Origin: Girardinichthys multiradiatus
Taxonomy: Eukaryota > Chordata > Actinopteri > Cyprinodontiformes > Goodeidae
Direction of reading: 5' to 3'
Assembly (NCBI RefSeq): GCF_021462225.1
Contig: NC_061811.1
Location: forward strand, 3,272,663 to 3,336,662
DNA length: 64,000 bases
The position numbers were made by a program, and so were the translations under genes. Below, piece after piece: positions 49,421 to 61,584 of this stretch. Under the pieces are notes generated by a model. That model was given only the letters and a program-made list of their open reading frames with translations, was not told where the DNA came from and did not search any database. Within the stretch, counting starts at the first letter, position 1, and every line of letters begins with the position of its first letter.

Positions 49421-51545
49421 TTCAATTCAGTTTATTTATATAGCACCAATTCACAACACATGTTGTCTCAAGGTTCTTCACAACAGTCAGGTTCATACAT
49501 TCCAATTAATCCTAACCATTGAACAGTGCAGTCAGATTCAGTTATTTATTCAAATTGGATGAAACGTTTTTCTATCTAAGGAAACCCAGCAGATTGCATC
49601 CAGTCAGTGACTTTGCAGCAATCCCTCATACTGAACATGCATGTAGCGACAGTGGAGAGGAAAAACTCCCTTTTAACAGGAAGAAACCTCCAGCAGAACC
49701 AGAACCAGGCTCAATGTGAGTGGCCATCTGCCACGACCGACTGGAGGTTTGAGAGAACAGAGCAGAGACACAAAAAGAACAAAGAAGCACTGATCCAGGA
49801 GTACTTTCTATGGGAAGGAAAAGTAAATGTTAATGGATGTAGCTCCTTTAGTCGTTTCATCTAGAAAGAAAGAACAGATAAACTCTGAGCCAGTTTTCAA
49901 GGTTAGAGTCTGAAAGAGAGCACATATAATTAGTTACAGTTAAGCTCAATCAATCACCATGTCTAGGAGAGAGAAAGGGTTAAACACTGAAAGACAGGGC
50001 TATGTTGATCATCTGTAGAAGATGAGCATTAAGTTGTTGCCAGCAGAAGCTTGGATGATGCCCCCCTCCAGAAAGGTGTCACAGGTAGATACAGAGTCAG
50101 GCCAGATGTAGCTTCTAGGAAGAGAATAGAGAGAGAACATAAAGTTAAAAGCTGAAATAACAGCAAATATTGCAAAATTGGAGAGTAGTGTGAGAATGTA
50201 GCGAAGAGGGTGAAAGTGGTCATTATGTCCTCCAGCAGCCTAAGCTTATAGCAGCATAACTACAGAGATAGCTCAGGATAACCTAAGCCACTCTAACTAT
50301 AAGCTTTATCAAAAAGGAAAGTTTTAAGCCTAGCTTTAAAAATAGACAGTTTATCCATCTAGAGCCCACTGATGGTCATTGTTATACTAAAAACCACAAC
50401 GATTGACATACCTCTCTCTGTCTGACTGATTATAACCATTAGAAAAGAGAGGGGGGTCATACAGGTAAGGGTTTTATATGTGAGGAGGAGAATTTTAAAT
50501 TCTATTCTGGATTTAACAGGGAGCCAATGAAGGGAAGCTAAAATAGGAGAAATATGATCTCTCTTTTTAATTTTCATCAGAACTCTTGCTGCAGCATTTT
50601 GAATCAGCTGAAGGCTTTTAACTGCATTTTGTGGACATCTTGATAGTAAAGAATTACAATAGTCCAGCCTTGAAGTAACAAATGCATGGACTAGTTTTTC
50701 AGCGTCACTCCTCGACAGGATATTTCTAATTTTGGCAATGTTCCGGAGATGAAAGAAGGAAATCCTAGAAACCTGTTTAATATGGCATTTAAATGACATG
50801 TCCTGATCAAAAATAACACCAAAGTTTTTTACTTTATCACCAGAGGTCAATTTAATGCCATCCAGGTTAAGTGATTGACTAAGCAGTTTCTTTTTTAAAG
50901 ACTGGTCCAAAGACGACAACTTCTGTCTTGTCTGAATTTAGAAGCACAACATTTTAAGACATCCAAGTTTTTATGTCTTCAAGACATGCTTGTAGTCTAT
51001 CTAACTGGTTGGGCTCATCAGGTTTTATGGATAAGTAAAGCTGAGTATCATCAGCGTAACAGTGAAAATTTATCCTATGCTGCCTGATAATTTGACCTAT
51101 ACATAGTAAAGAGAATTGGCCCAAGTACTGAACCCTGTGGTACTCCACAATTAACCCTGGAGTTTAAAGATGATTTATCATTTACATGAACAAACTGGAA
51201 TCTGTCAGACAGATAAGATTTAAACCAGCCTAGCGCTGTTCCCCTGATCCATACAGCATATTCCAGCTTTTCTAAGAGAATATTATGGTCGACTGGATCA
51301 AATGCAGCACTGAGATCTAACAGAACCAGAACAGACACAAGTCCATTATCTGAGGCCATAAGAATATCATTAGTGACTTTCAGCAGAGCTGTTTCAGTGC
51401 TATGATGAGCTCTGAAACCTGACTGAAACTCTTCAAACAGGTCATTGCTGTATAAATGTTCACACATTTGATTAGAAACAATTTTCTCAAGAATTTTAGA
51501 TAAGAATGGAAGATTGGATATAGGTCTGTAATTTTTCAAGTCATC
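49421..51545 (-). pseudogene. L2-type LINE, 5'-truncated
   Basis: Minus-strand element. RT fingers/palm at 51539-51075 show [47 protein letters not shown] and [13 protein letters not shown]. After a frameshift, FHCYADDTQLYLS gives the catalytic YADD at 51058-51047. The thumb and C-terminus at 50919-50359 read RLDYCNSLLSRCP, IQNAAARVL and ASLHWLPVKSRIEFKILLL. A 3' UTR of about 0.9 kb then runs to the end near 49425 ('attcaattcagtttatttat' on plus). The endonuclease is missing, as usual for 5'-truncated insertions. The long 3' UTR is typical of fish L2 copies. Confidence 0.9.
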
Positions 51546-51699
51546 TCGATCAAGCGAAAATTTCTTATTTCAAAGGCTGACATACATGCATTAATAAACA
51601 TGCAGCCCCGGGGTGTGTACATGTTTCATACGAGCTTGTGGTTCTGAGAATCACAAGTGTTTGCACATTCATGTCAGACAGAGGAGAGGTCATACGTCA
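51546..51699. other. Non-coding spacer
   Basis: Nothing recognised between the truncated L2 and the next Tc1 relic. Confidence 0.5.
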
Positions 51700-52085
51700 G
51701 ACAGACCCTTGCAAGACCTCCTGGATGACTGGAGCTCCACCTTAGTGCATATTGGATTCTTGGTCACCACTCTGACCAAGGCCCTAACTTTGGATAGATC
51801 TAAAGTCTGGTGGTTCCAACCAATCCCGTTTCCCAGACACCACAATGTTTTTCAGGATGTTCAGTGATACCAACAACTTTTTGTATGCATCTTCAGAATT
51901 GTTCTTAAACAATCTCATACAATCCACTCTTGGTGGTCTAGAAAATTTTTTTTGACTTCATAGCTTGGTTTCTGCTGATTCTGATATACCATTTTTCTTC
52001 AGATGTGCATGCCCAGCTGTGAGACCCACTTCGCTCCATTCCAAATTATGTGCAGTTAACTGAATTTTCCACATAGGGACTTGGG
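51700..52085 (-). pseudogene. Tc1-like relic, antisense
   Basis: On plus, 'ttggattcttggtcaccactctgaccaaggccct' type sequence at 51751-51784, 'gacttcatagcttggtttct' (51954-51973) and 'agctgtgagacccac' (52015-52029) are antisense blocks of the N-terminal half of a Tc1-like transposase and its 5' UTR, from a family I know by these phrases. It is strongly diverged and no frame is open. Confidence 0.6.
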
Positions 52086-52229
52086 TCAGTTAGCATGAGC
52101 ACAAACAGATGTTCGGACATTCTTCTTCAGATGTTTTGGTAGGCAGCAGAAATCGTGGTTGCATTTACCACAGCAAGTCTTTCAGGTCCCATTTAAATGT
52201 TTCTTGATTGAGCAAAGGTCCTAGGCAAA

Positions 52230-52866
52230 GGAAATTAAAGTCAGTTTTTCAAAGATGTGACACACAAATTGTTAATTCATGTGTGGGGACATTTTTTCAC
52301 AAGGCCATATAGGTTCGGATTATTTCCCCCGTTGTTTGTTACAAAGTCTGGGGTTTGATTTTTTTTTGTGTTGCATTTGTTTGCTGTTTATTATGTTCTT
52401 AGGGTCTTGCATTCTTTAGTTAATTTCCTTATGCTTTTTATTCTTAGGAGTTTTCTGTATTAGTTCATTCTTGTGTTATCTCTGTTTTTTCTTAGTGTGT
52501 CTATGTATCTGTGAAACTCCTGGATGAATTAATCTCCATCCCTCAGCTCTCTGCTTTCTCTCTGTCTCAACTGCTCCACCTATCTCCACATCTCCCTCAG
52601 TATAGAAGCTTCATTGTCCTCTGCTGGATCCTCCTGTCAACATTACCATATTTCCTGTGACTCTTCCCATGTTCCTCGTTCTGTTTTCCTTGTAGGTTCT
52701 CTGTTTTAATTTAATGAACATCTTCATGTTCATCCAGTGCTCCTGTCTGTGCCTTGGTCCTGCTTAACAACCACATGTCATGACGTTTGATGATCTAAAT
52801 CATTTATGTGTGACAAACATACAAATATAAGACAAAGGAGGTAAACACGTTTTCCTCACCACAGTA
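52230..52866 (-). mobile_element. Tc1-like 5' end, split by a solo LTR
   Basis: 'Cattttttcacaaggccatataggttcgg' type sequence (52288-52318) and, after the LTR, 'tttatgtgtgacaaacatac' with terminal 'gttttcctcaccacagta' (52790-52866) belong to the family seen at 12085-12532. The two parts are separated by 52343-52787. Confidence 0.6.
52343..52787 (+). repeat. Solo LTR-like insertion
   Basis: About 445 bp with a T-rich first half, a TATA-like 'cagtatagaagc' at 52599 and an end of 'catgtcatgacg'. The layout resembles the Gypsy LTRs at 55.2 and 58.6 kb. No internal region is present. Borders are set mainly by interruption of the Tc1 sequence; I found no certain target duplication. Confidence 0.5.
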
Positions 52867-54469
52867 TGTAAAAATGTAAAGAAAAGATATTTTTACAAAT
52901 CTACAAATATGTCTGCAAACATACTTGTGTCATTATGGGCTACACAAGGTGTAACCTTTTAAAAAGGAAACTTTACTAAAGTAGGTTTTAGAACTGTAAT
53001 GTAACAAAATGAGGAATAAGGATAAGGTATGAACACTGTCAGTGGCATCAAGCTTAATGATTTAAAGACCTGTTTAGTTTTTAATTTCTGGTAAATGTTG
53101 GATAGGTCAGTTGATTAACATAAAATTAATGTCAGTTGAAGCCAAGAAACACACAAGATATTGAGCTCACTAAGGCAAAGGCATCAAGGTTATCTTTCTA
53201 TTAAAAGCCTCTTCTTTTACTTCCCCTTCATTGTGACGAAGACTTTAACAGATTCCTGTTTGCAGTGGGTCAGTGATGAACTGAATCCCGACAGTGATAT
53301 GACAGTCCGATAATGGAGGTCTGATGAGTCATATTCCCTCAGGTGATAAGGCAGGTAGAGGACCAGTCAGTGTCCATGAGTGCAGCCGTGTGATGAGTTG
53401 ACACCATCGGATAAAAATCGTAGACCCTGCTATCTGCTCATTTTGTTGATGCTAATTTTATTTGCTGTGTGTCATCAACAAAAATAGATCAAATGTAAAA
53501 TCAAAGCTCAGTTTGTTGTTTCAGAATCTGAAAGGTGGAGCCTGCTCTCTAAGTCTGGCCATTTTCTGTATTTTAATGTGATTTAAGACTTCATCCATGT
53601 GTAACAGATTTTTGGCTGGGCTCTCCTACATCCTTCATTTGCTCTTACTCATCGTAAATCAATGGAAATGAGATGCTTCTTCAAAATCCACATCTATGAT
53701 TCCCTGATTAATTTAACAAATGTCGGTCTGCGTTATTAACCATAGCCCCTCAGCTCTCCCACTATGAATAAAATTGACTTTCAGATATCCTCTCACTATT
53801 TCCGCGCTCTTCCTCCTATTGATCGCTCCAGCCTCTGTCGCAATCATATTAAGGGAAAATAATAATTAAACAAACAAGCTATTGCAGAAGGTTTGCTACA
53901 TTTTGCACACCCACAACGACACAGTCTGCTCAGTTTATCACTGAATGACATGGCAGCCTGCCAATCTGCTGGGCTACATGCTAGCGAGCAGAAATGTTCA
54001 CTGCCTTTAACAGCGAATATGAGGCCACTGGGCCAACCTTTGTGGTAACTCCTGTCAGTAGATGCTGAGTGTTTGTAGTGACAGGAGATAATTGGAGAGC
54101 ACCAAATGGTGGAGATGCATTGGCAGCTGTCCTGACCCAGATGTCAACCAGACCCAGTCAAATCTGGTAGCACCCCTGGTGAAATCCATCTTTAATTCAC
54201 ACACTGAATCTTCAGAGAAATCTAATTTTTATTTAAAGTTTAGTGGGGAACAAAATAACACAATTATTGGCTAAATAAATGTAGAAGCTTTCCTTTAATT
54301 CATGCTGTACATTTTTAGGATGCTCAGAGTTTATAGGAACTTCTATATAATAATGCATGACTTAATAAATAAATAAATATAAATATGAAGTGGCAGAGAG
54401 ACTGATTTTATCCACTGACCTCTAGGTTAGATATTGACCCATATTGATCTTGCTACCATGCACAGTGAG
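52867..54469. other. Non-coding
   Basis: No gene or repeat recognised. Confidence 0.5.
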
Positions 54470-55194
54470 CAGGATGGTAAGGGAGGTAAGAAACATTCTC
54501 CAAAGCTCATTGTTAGAGAACTGCAGCAGGAAATGGTATCTTCAGGTAACCAAATCTCCATAACATCTGTTAGATGCTATTTATAAGCCAAACAGGAAAA
54601 CAGCATCACAACCTCAAACATGGTGGGTTTATTAAATACTCTTATTGGACTTTAACTCCAAATGTTAGCTTTGGTCAGATGAAACGAAGTTTGAACATTT
54701 CAGCAACATACACACTGAGTTAGCAAGGATTAAACAAATATGGGAGCCTCTGCCAGAAAACTGAAAATTGGTCATAATTTGGTTGTTTTGCTTATGATGC
54801 AAAACATTTTGTCAAATCAACGCAGAAATGGTTCACCAGACACATAACTAACCTTCTGCCATCTCATTCCCCTAGACCTCTATCTTCTTTTCACCTCAGA
54901 TCCACTAGGCTCTTAGGTTCTGTCTATGTTCTAACCGCTTGTTGAGGAGAAATACCAGTCCTACCATCCCAAATGTAAACATATTGTTCGCTAAATTCTA
55001 CATGTTTATGGAAGATTGCATAAGGTAATGTTTTTAGCTACCAACGCTCAAGGTGGATCTGGTGTCAATCAAAAGTTGAATAAGTGGAAAGGTAAGGTGG
55101 AAGATCTGTGATGCTGGGGGCCTGCTTCTCTCAAAGACTGTAGGAACTTTGTTGGAGTGCATGAATTCATGATCTCTTTGAAACTCCAGGAAAC
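54470..55194 (+). pseudogene. Tc1-like relic, rearranged
   Basis: 54500-54590 matches the DNA-binding half. 'Tttggtcagatgaaacgaag' (54671-54690) comes from the catalytic core and 'acgcagaaatggttcaccag' (54820-54839) from further downstream. At 55100-55190 'tgctgggggcctgcttctct' and 'gttggagtgcatgaattcatg' belong upstream of the 54820 block. The order is therefore scrambled, or two relics of one family overlap. An LTR-like insertion follows immediately. Confidence 0.6.
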
Positions 55195-55853
55195 CTTAAG
55201 TTTACTTTTCTAGTTAATATTTGTTTAGATCCTTGTGCTTGTGCGTTTACTTTAGATCTATTTTTTTCCGCAAGTCTGTTATTCAGTTTAGTTCTCTTTT
55301 GTTTTGTTCCTTATGGTTATTACTCCTCTTTGGTTTTATTTAGTTTTAGTTTGTTGTTTAGTATTCTTGTGCTTGTTTACTTTAGTTGTTTCCATGTCTG
55401 TAGATTTAGTTCCTTCTAGAGTTACTATTTCTGTTAGCTTATGTTCTGTTTAGTTTTTTGTTCCCTGCTTTGCCCAGTTAGTGTTTCCTTTCAGATCTTT
55501 TTCCCTAACTTTGTTTAGTTTAGTCTCTTCTCATGTTTCAGTATTTCAGTTTCCACCGTAGCCATAGTAACCTAATTCCCTCAGTTCCCTACACCTGATC
55601 AACACACCTGTTTGTACTCACCCTGATTACCTGCCTCTCTTTCCCATTGTCTCACTACTCACTTTCCTCTGTATAAAACCTTACCGGTTTCACTTGTTCC
55701 CCGTTGGTTCCTCCTGTTATCTTCCTGTGTCTCCAGCTCCGTATCCTGATGTAAGCCATATTAACTATTTGTGATTAAAGTAAGAAGGCTTCTAAAACTA
55801 TGTGGCTTCCAAGCGTCTGTCTGCATCCCGGTCCCAAACAATCACAAACCTTG
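55195..55853 (+). repeat. Solo LTR-like sequence (Gypsy type)
   Basis: T-rich U3-like section, TATAAAA at 55672, an attaaag signal near 55776 and a terminal 'aaccttgaca' at 55853 fit a fish Gypsy LTR. The layout and end are like the LTR at 58591-61579. The left end is not a clean TGTCA, so it may be truncated. No internal region was found. Confidence 0.6.
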
Positions 55854-57129
55854 ACACCCGTAGTTTTATGTAGAAAATGTGGAAATGACCTAATCTAAGG
55901 AAGACTGTTCTGGAGCTTCTCAGTGGAACCAGTGAAAGTAAGACCTTGGACATAATTTACCATCTTATTGACTGAGTAAAAACAGGACAGATTTAGTCAG
56001 TATTTTTTAGGTTTATGTAACTATTTCCGCCTATAATGTGAGTTTGTGTGTTCAGTCTCCAGGCATCTAATGGTGGCATTGTTAACCTAGTTGTATACAC
56101 ATTACAGCAGTTACTGCAGTTCTAAAATACTTAGCTAATTCTGAGTTATTTTGTTTTTGTTTCCCATGGATGGAAAATACAGTGTTTGCCATCTGAGACC
56201 TGCTAAAAGGCAGGTAAAAGGCTGCACACAGTATTAGCTGGCTTTAGGCAAGGAGGCACTGGGACAAAAGGAGGACAGAAGAAATGGAGGAGCCGTGTGC
56301 TTCAGATGAATGCCAAGAGCCTAAAAGCCTCTTATGTCAAAATATTCAGCATGTTGTCAGCTTCCATCTTTCTCCTGTTATCAGCAGGATCTCCTCACTG
56401 CAGTACTCCTGGTCAGTGGTTATCGTTCCCATTTGAAGCACTCTATTTCTGTGATTTTGTCCAACCATGTGTCCATTGCCTAAACCCACTTGATCAAGGT
56501 CATGGAGGTTCTGATGCCTTTCTCCAGTACTGAATGGGAAAGAGGTCCTGGTCAGGCCATCATCTCTGTTGTCATGTTATGTCAATATTCATTAATAAGA
56601 AACAAAGACCATTCAACATGGTTACTTTTTGCAAAAAATTATGTATGTATACCCTACAACTGCTTTAACAAGAGACAAGAGCTGAAAGAAAAGAATAATA
56701 AATAAAATATTCACAGTCATTATATAAAGAGTGGGGTCATTTCAGAAATACTTAAACTGGGAAATTCTATACTGAACAGATGGTTAGAAACTGACCATTT
56801 AGTAAAACCTTGATTATGACATTATTGTACAGGGATTACAGCTTCTTTAAAACACAGTTTGTGAACTTTCAATTATTTTTGAAAAGAAGAAAATAAGAGT
56901 CTTAGTTTTCCCAAATCTTTTATCAAAATCTCCTCTTGTCTGCTGTTGTTAAACTGAATATCAAGCAGCATCTGGTGAGCTAGATGTATTGTTACAACCC
57001 TACTGAAAGGTATTGCAGGGCTGTTTTTGTCAATATATATAACTTTTCATTTGACTAAGTGGTTCAGAGTGATTTCCATTAAAATGTTTGTCATGTAGGC
57101 AGAATATTGTTCATCTGCTGTTTTCATAG
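55854..57129. other. Non-coding
   Basis: No gene or repeat recognised. Frames at 56297-56705 lack motifs. Confidence 0.5.
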
Positions 57130-57467
57130 TTCAGATCTCACACTCTGGTGAGTTCACTGACATGTTTAGAGTTTTACCTTCAGGCCGCCGCTACAGAGCA
57201 CTGTTTACTAAAACCAGCCGCCACAGAGACAGTTTCTTCCCCAAGGCTGTTTCTCTGATGAACATTCAATAGAGTACAGAACAACAGCATACAGATGTTG
57301 CAAATGCACTTTTTCTATTAGATATGTGTATATTGTACATTGTAAATTGTACATTTGTATATTCTGTAATGCAAAAACAGAACAAAAGAGCAAAGTGTAC
57401 CGGAGTCAAATTCCTTGTTTGTATGTACAAACTTGTCAATAAAGCTGATTCTGATTCTGATTCTGAT
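57130..57467 (+). mobile_element. LINE 3' end with (CTGATT)n tail
   Basis: 'Gccgccacagagacagtttc' and 'ccccaaggctgtttctctga' resemble the end of a LINE ORF2/3' UTR. The fragment ends in 'caataaagctgattctgatt' and repeats of CTGATT to 57467, a 3' tail I know from fish non-LTR elements. No RT domain is left. Confidence 0.65.
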
Positions 57468-57480
57468 GTCTTTCAATGTG

Positions 57481-57925
57481 TTGGGACCCAGCCATGGATT
57501 TCAACATTAAACTCTGGTACAGACTTTCCTGAACTTTCAAAATAAATCGCATTTAACTGACTTCCAGCAACTGAGGAAATGGGGGTAGCAGCAGACTTCC
57601 CATGATGCCACTCTCTGAATAAGAGCACCCTCTCTCCAACAAGCTGACCTCTTCCACACGGCCTTCGAAAGGGACCGGATAGGGGAGACAAGCGCGCTGA
57701 TGTCTCTTCGCTGGCAAACAGACATAAACTCTTCAACTGGATCCAAGGATGTCATACGATCATCAATCATATGCAAAGTTAAGTACGAATAAAATACCGT
57801 CTGTGTATCCGGTATTTTCATCCATGAATGGGGAAATTAAGGTGTAAGAATTGCTTACTTTTTCTCTGAGGTCTGCAGAAGCAAACTGTCCCAGAGAAGT
57901 TCCCTACAGAGACGCGGTCTCTATG
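57481..57925 (+). repeat. Repeat X, copy 2
   Basis: Starts TTGGGACCCAGCC at 57481 and matches the reverse complement of 35920-36343. The two copies are clearly diverged. From 57926 to about 58190 the sequence has no partner in the window and includes a local duplication ('aggttagct' and 'ccaaccgtct' near 58050 and 58120). Confidence 0.75.
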
Positions 57926-58189
57926 AAGCCGAGCGGAGCGGTCTCCCAGTCTGGAAGGAAGACAGCAGAGACCGCATCACCGTGGTTACGGTAACGTGCA
58001 GTGTGGTTTGCGGACAGAACGGGCCGTCTTTCATCTACAGCTACAGAGGTTAGCTAAAAGCTAACCGTCTGTTCACAGACCGGCCAACAGAACAGCCGCC
58101 ACTTCCCACAGCTAGGGAGGTTAGCTGTAGCCAACCGTCTTGTCAATATGGCTCAAAAGGTTGTCAATATGGCCAACCTTTTGAGCCTG

Positions 58190-58590
58190 TTCACGGTGCT
58201 ACAATCTTCTCTAAATTAGATCTTCAAAACGCCTATCATTTAGTCAGGATGTGCCAGGGGGACGAGTGGAAGACCGCATTTAAAACTCCTTTGGGACATT
58301 TTGAATACCTGGTGATGCCTTTTGGCCTATGTAATGCAATAGCAGTTTTTCAGTCGCTCATCAATGACATCCTCAGGGATTTTTTGAATGTCTTTGTTTT
58401 TGTTTACCTTGATAATATTTTGATTTATTCAAAGGACATTGAGGAACACCTCCGTCACGTCCGTTTAGTCCTACAAAGACTGTAAGAAAATCGGCTGTTT
58501 GTAAAGGCTGAGAAGTGTGATCTTCGTAAGGCATCAGTCACATTTTTGGGATACATTCTAGAGGATGGACAGGTTCGCTCGGACCCAGAC
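58190..58590 (+). pseudogene. Gypsy RT fragment with mutated catalytic box
   Basis: [37 protein letters not shown] and a catalytic box that reads YLDN instead of YLDD (N at 58414-58416). A TAA at 58483 interrupts the frame before [12 protein letters not shown] and [16 protein letters not shown]. The metal-binding Asp to Asn change alone would be expected to abolish polymerase activity. Confidence 0.88.
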
Positions 58591-61584
58591 TGTCACGGAG
58601 TGACATTTTGGACTTTGTTTTATGGTTTCTTGTGATTGTTTATTTTGTCTAGTTGTTTTTATTAAGTTTATTAGTTTGGTTTGCTCCCTCTACTGCCTCC
58701 TAGTGTTTTGTTGTTCTCCTCTCTCATTAAGTTCTTTTATGATTGTTTCCTTATTACTTGGTATGGTTTATTAGGCCCAAGCAGGAAAACTGCAAGGGCC
58801 TATTGTAATCGCTCAAATTCTTATTATTAGTATTCCGTTGTGTCTTTGCGGGGCCATAAGGGAACTTTGTCATGCCCCAAAAGTCACCAAACTTTACCCA
58901 AAATTGTCCCCCGCATGAAATTCTTGATCCTTAATGTCGTCATCAGTGGGCGTGGCCAAACCACGTAGCCACGCCCTCAAACGTGAGATAGGCCGAACCG
59001 TAAGTCGTAGAGATCTGAAATTTGGCACAATGCTAGAACTCCTCAAACCAAGAAAAAAAGTCTCTTGGGGGTATGCCCTAAAATGCACAGGAAGTCGGCC
59101 ATTTTGGGTCAAAGGCCGATTTTTGCCCGTTTTTCACTTTTACTCACCTCGAACTTTAACAAACTCCTCCTAGGGATTTTAAGCTATCGGCTTCATATTT
59201 GGTTAATATGCAGATAAGGCATGGGGATTAAAAGTTGTCAAAATCCTGAGTTTTCGGCCATGTTTAGGGGGCGTGGCCGGGGCACGAACTTGCCGTTCGC
59301 GCTGAAAGTGAAAAATTGCAATAACTTTCCTAAAAAAATTCCAAATCACAACAAAGTTGGCATGAAGGAGGACATTCGGGTTCCCGACGATCCTATTGGG
59401 TCATATGCTGACATCATCAAAGCCACGCCCCCTCAGAACAGGAAGTCACTTTTTTCACTTGGAAAGGTGCCTCTCTGACCCTCTTGACCCAATCCACTTG
59501 AAAGTGTGTCAGAAGACAGATAACTAGTGGGTCTAACTTCGTTTGAAGCACAGTAACTTTTCATGAAAGAGCGTGGCCGTGGTGGCGCCGCGAACTTGGA
59601 TGTCACGCCACGGCCATACGTTTTCCTTTAATTTCCACATACATCATCTGATCTGCACCAAATTCAATGTGATTGATCCTTGTCCAGTCCCCAACTGAGA
59701 ACCGATGACATATTCGGTGGGCGTGGCAAAATTCATCCACAGAAAATTAAAAATAATCAGCCCCAAACCATGCTTTGACCGAGGAATCTGACATTTGGTA
59801 CACATATGTAACTTGTCAGGACCTACAAAAAACTCTCTTGGAGCATTGGTCCAAACCCCACAGGAAGTCGGCCATTTTGGATTGAACTTTCCATTTTGAT
59901 CCTTTTTTGCCCGTTTCTAGCCCGCATATCTGAGCGAACTCCTCCTACAGCTTTTGACTTATAGACTTGAAAATCACTCAGTATACTCTTAAGGGATTGG
60001 GGATCAAAAGTTATCAAAAGCTTTTTGATATATGAAAGCGTGTGGGCGTGGCAACGCCTCAAAATCTGACTTCTCGCCATGAAACCGAAACTCTTATAGT
60101 TTCTACAAAGAAAGTCACAGGGACATGAAACCTTCTGGGATTTGTCCATATTATGACTGGAATAATATTCAATCGTCAACTCCTGACATCATTGAAGCCC
60201 CGCCCCCTGACAACAGGAAGTGTAATATTTCACTTAGTGTTGGCCATATTTCATCTCCTTCACCTAATCAACATGAAATTGTCTCCAATGACAGATAACA
60301 TGATTGTCTAACTTTGTGTCTAGTACTGACTGGGATGTGGCTATGACGGCGTGGCGAATTCTGATGTCACGCCAGGGCCATACGTTTGCCTCTAAATTAC
60401 ACATGCATGGTCCGATTCACTCCAAACTGAATATGCTTGATCTTTGTCAGCCCCTAAACAGCTCTATTGGATTGCATTTAATTTGGATCTACAGTGCCCC
60501 CTAGGACACTTCAAGGGCTAAATCTCCCTCATACATCATCGGATCCACTTGAAATGTAGTATACATGATCATGACTTAATGATTGACACAGTCAATTGAT
60601 GATGTCGTTTTAGCCCTGCCCACAAACAAACAACTGATTGCAGCTTCCATCAGGAAGGTCCGATTTACTCCAAATTTGTAATGCTTTATGCCAGACCAAA
60701 ACTCTGCATGACCAAAGATCATATGACATGTTGCTCACAGTGCCACCTACTGGCGATGTGTTCAAGTGAAGCGGTGTCATCATGTGTGGCGTGTAGGAGA
60801 TGATGCCAGGCTCCCGCGGTCGCTGCACAGGCCGAGATGCGCTCAGGTGCGAGGGCCTTCAAGGCTGCTTGCAGCTTTAATTATTATTGTAATTATTATA
60901 GTTCTTGGTCTTCCCTGGATTCTCTAGTTTTATTTCTCTTTAGTATCTTTGTGTTTAATTGTGTTATATTATTGGTTCCTTTGCACTCTTCTTGTTTACT
61001 GGTTTATTTTCTGTTTCCTTTCCAGTTAATTTAGTCAGTGTGGTTAGATTTGTTTACTTTTGTATTCAGGTTTTCTTTATGGCTTCTTTGTTTGTTCTCA
61101 GGTTGTTATTGTTGTTCCTATGTTCCCTCTAGTTTCTCTGTTTACTTCAGTCATGATTATTCTAGTTTTCTTATTCCCCATTTGATTATTTATCTTTGTC
61201 TATAGGTTTGCTTGGTCTGTGTTTCTGTTTATTGTTTATTAGTTACTTTGCCCATCCTCAGCCTTTGAATTTGTTTCACCTGTTCCTTCTGCTTCCCTGC
61301 CTCCTTGTCACACCTGTTCCCTGTTTCTTTGATTACCTGCCCTTTGTTATCCCTCAGTATATAAGTTGGTTTTGTGTCTTTGTTCAGGGCTGGTTCCTTG
61401 TGTTCGTCACACCTCGTTCTCGTCCATGATTATGCTTTGTTTTTGCCATGTCTTGCCTTGGGAAACCTGCAATGATTTTGCTACGTTTTTTGACTTTGTA
61501 AATAAATCGTTGAACTACAAAGATGATCCTGCCGAGCTCTTGTCTGCACTTTGGTCCGATCCAAAACCACAACGTGACACAGAC
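58586..61584 (+). mobile_element. Solo Gypsy LTR with exact 5-bp target duplication, itself interrupted
   Basis: TGTCACGGAG starts at 58591 and AACGTGACA ends at 61579. CAGAC flanks both sides (58586-58590 and 61580-61584). Without its own 2.1 kb insert the LTR would be about 870 bp. Its TATA box is near 61358 and an AATAAA is near 61501. It belongs to a different family from the host Gypsy, and only one LTR is left, as after LTR-LTR recombination. Confidence 0.88.
58771..60885. repeat. Unclassified 2.1 kb fish repeat with internal duplication
   Basis: Starts 'ttaggcccaagcaggaaaac' and ends 'gaggctgcttgcagcttta'-like sequence with TTATTATT at both borders. I know this type as an abundant teleost repeat without coding capacity. 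Two divergent units of about 770 bp follow one another (about 58946-59716 and 59717-60490), sharing 'aggaagtcggccattttgg' and 'gatgtcacgcca' at spacings of 764-773 bp. GC-rich 'gggcgtggc' words recur. The transposition class is unknown. Confidence 0.75.
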
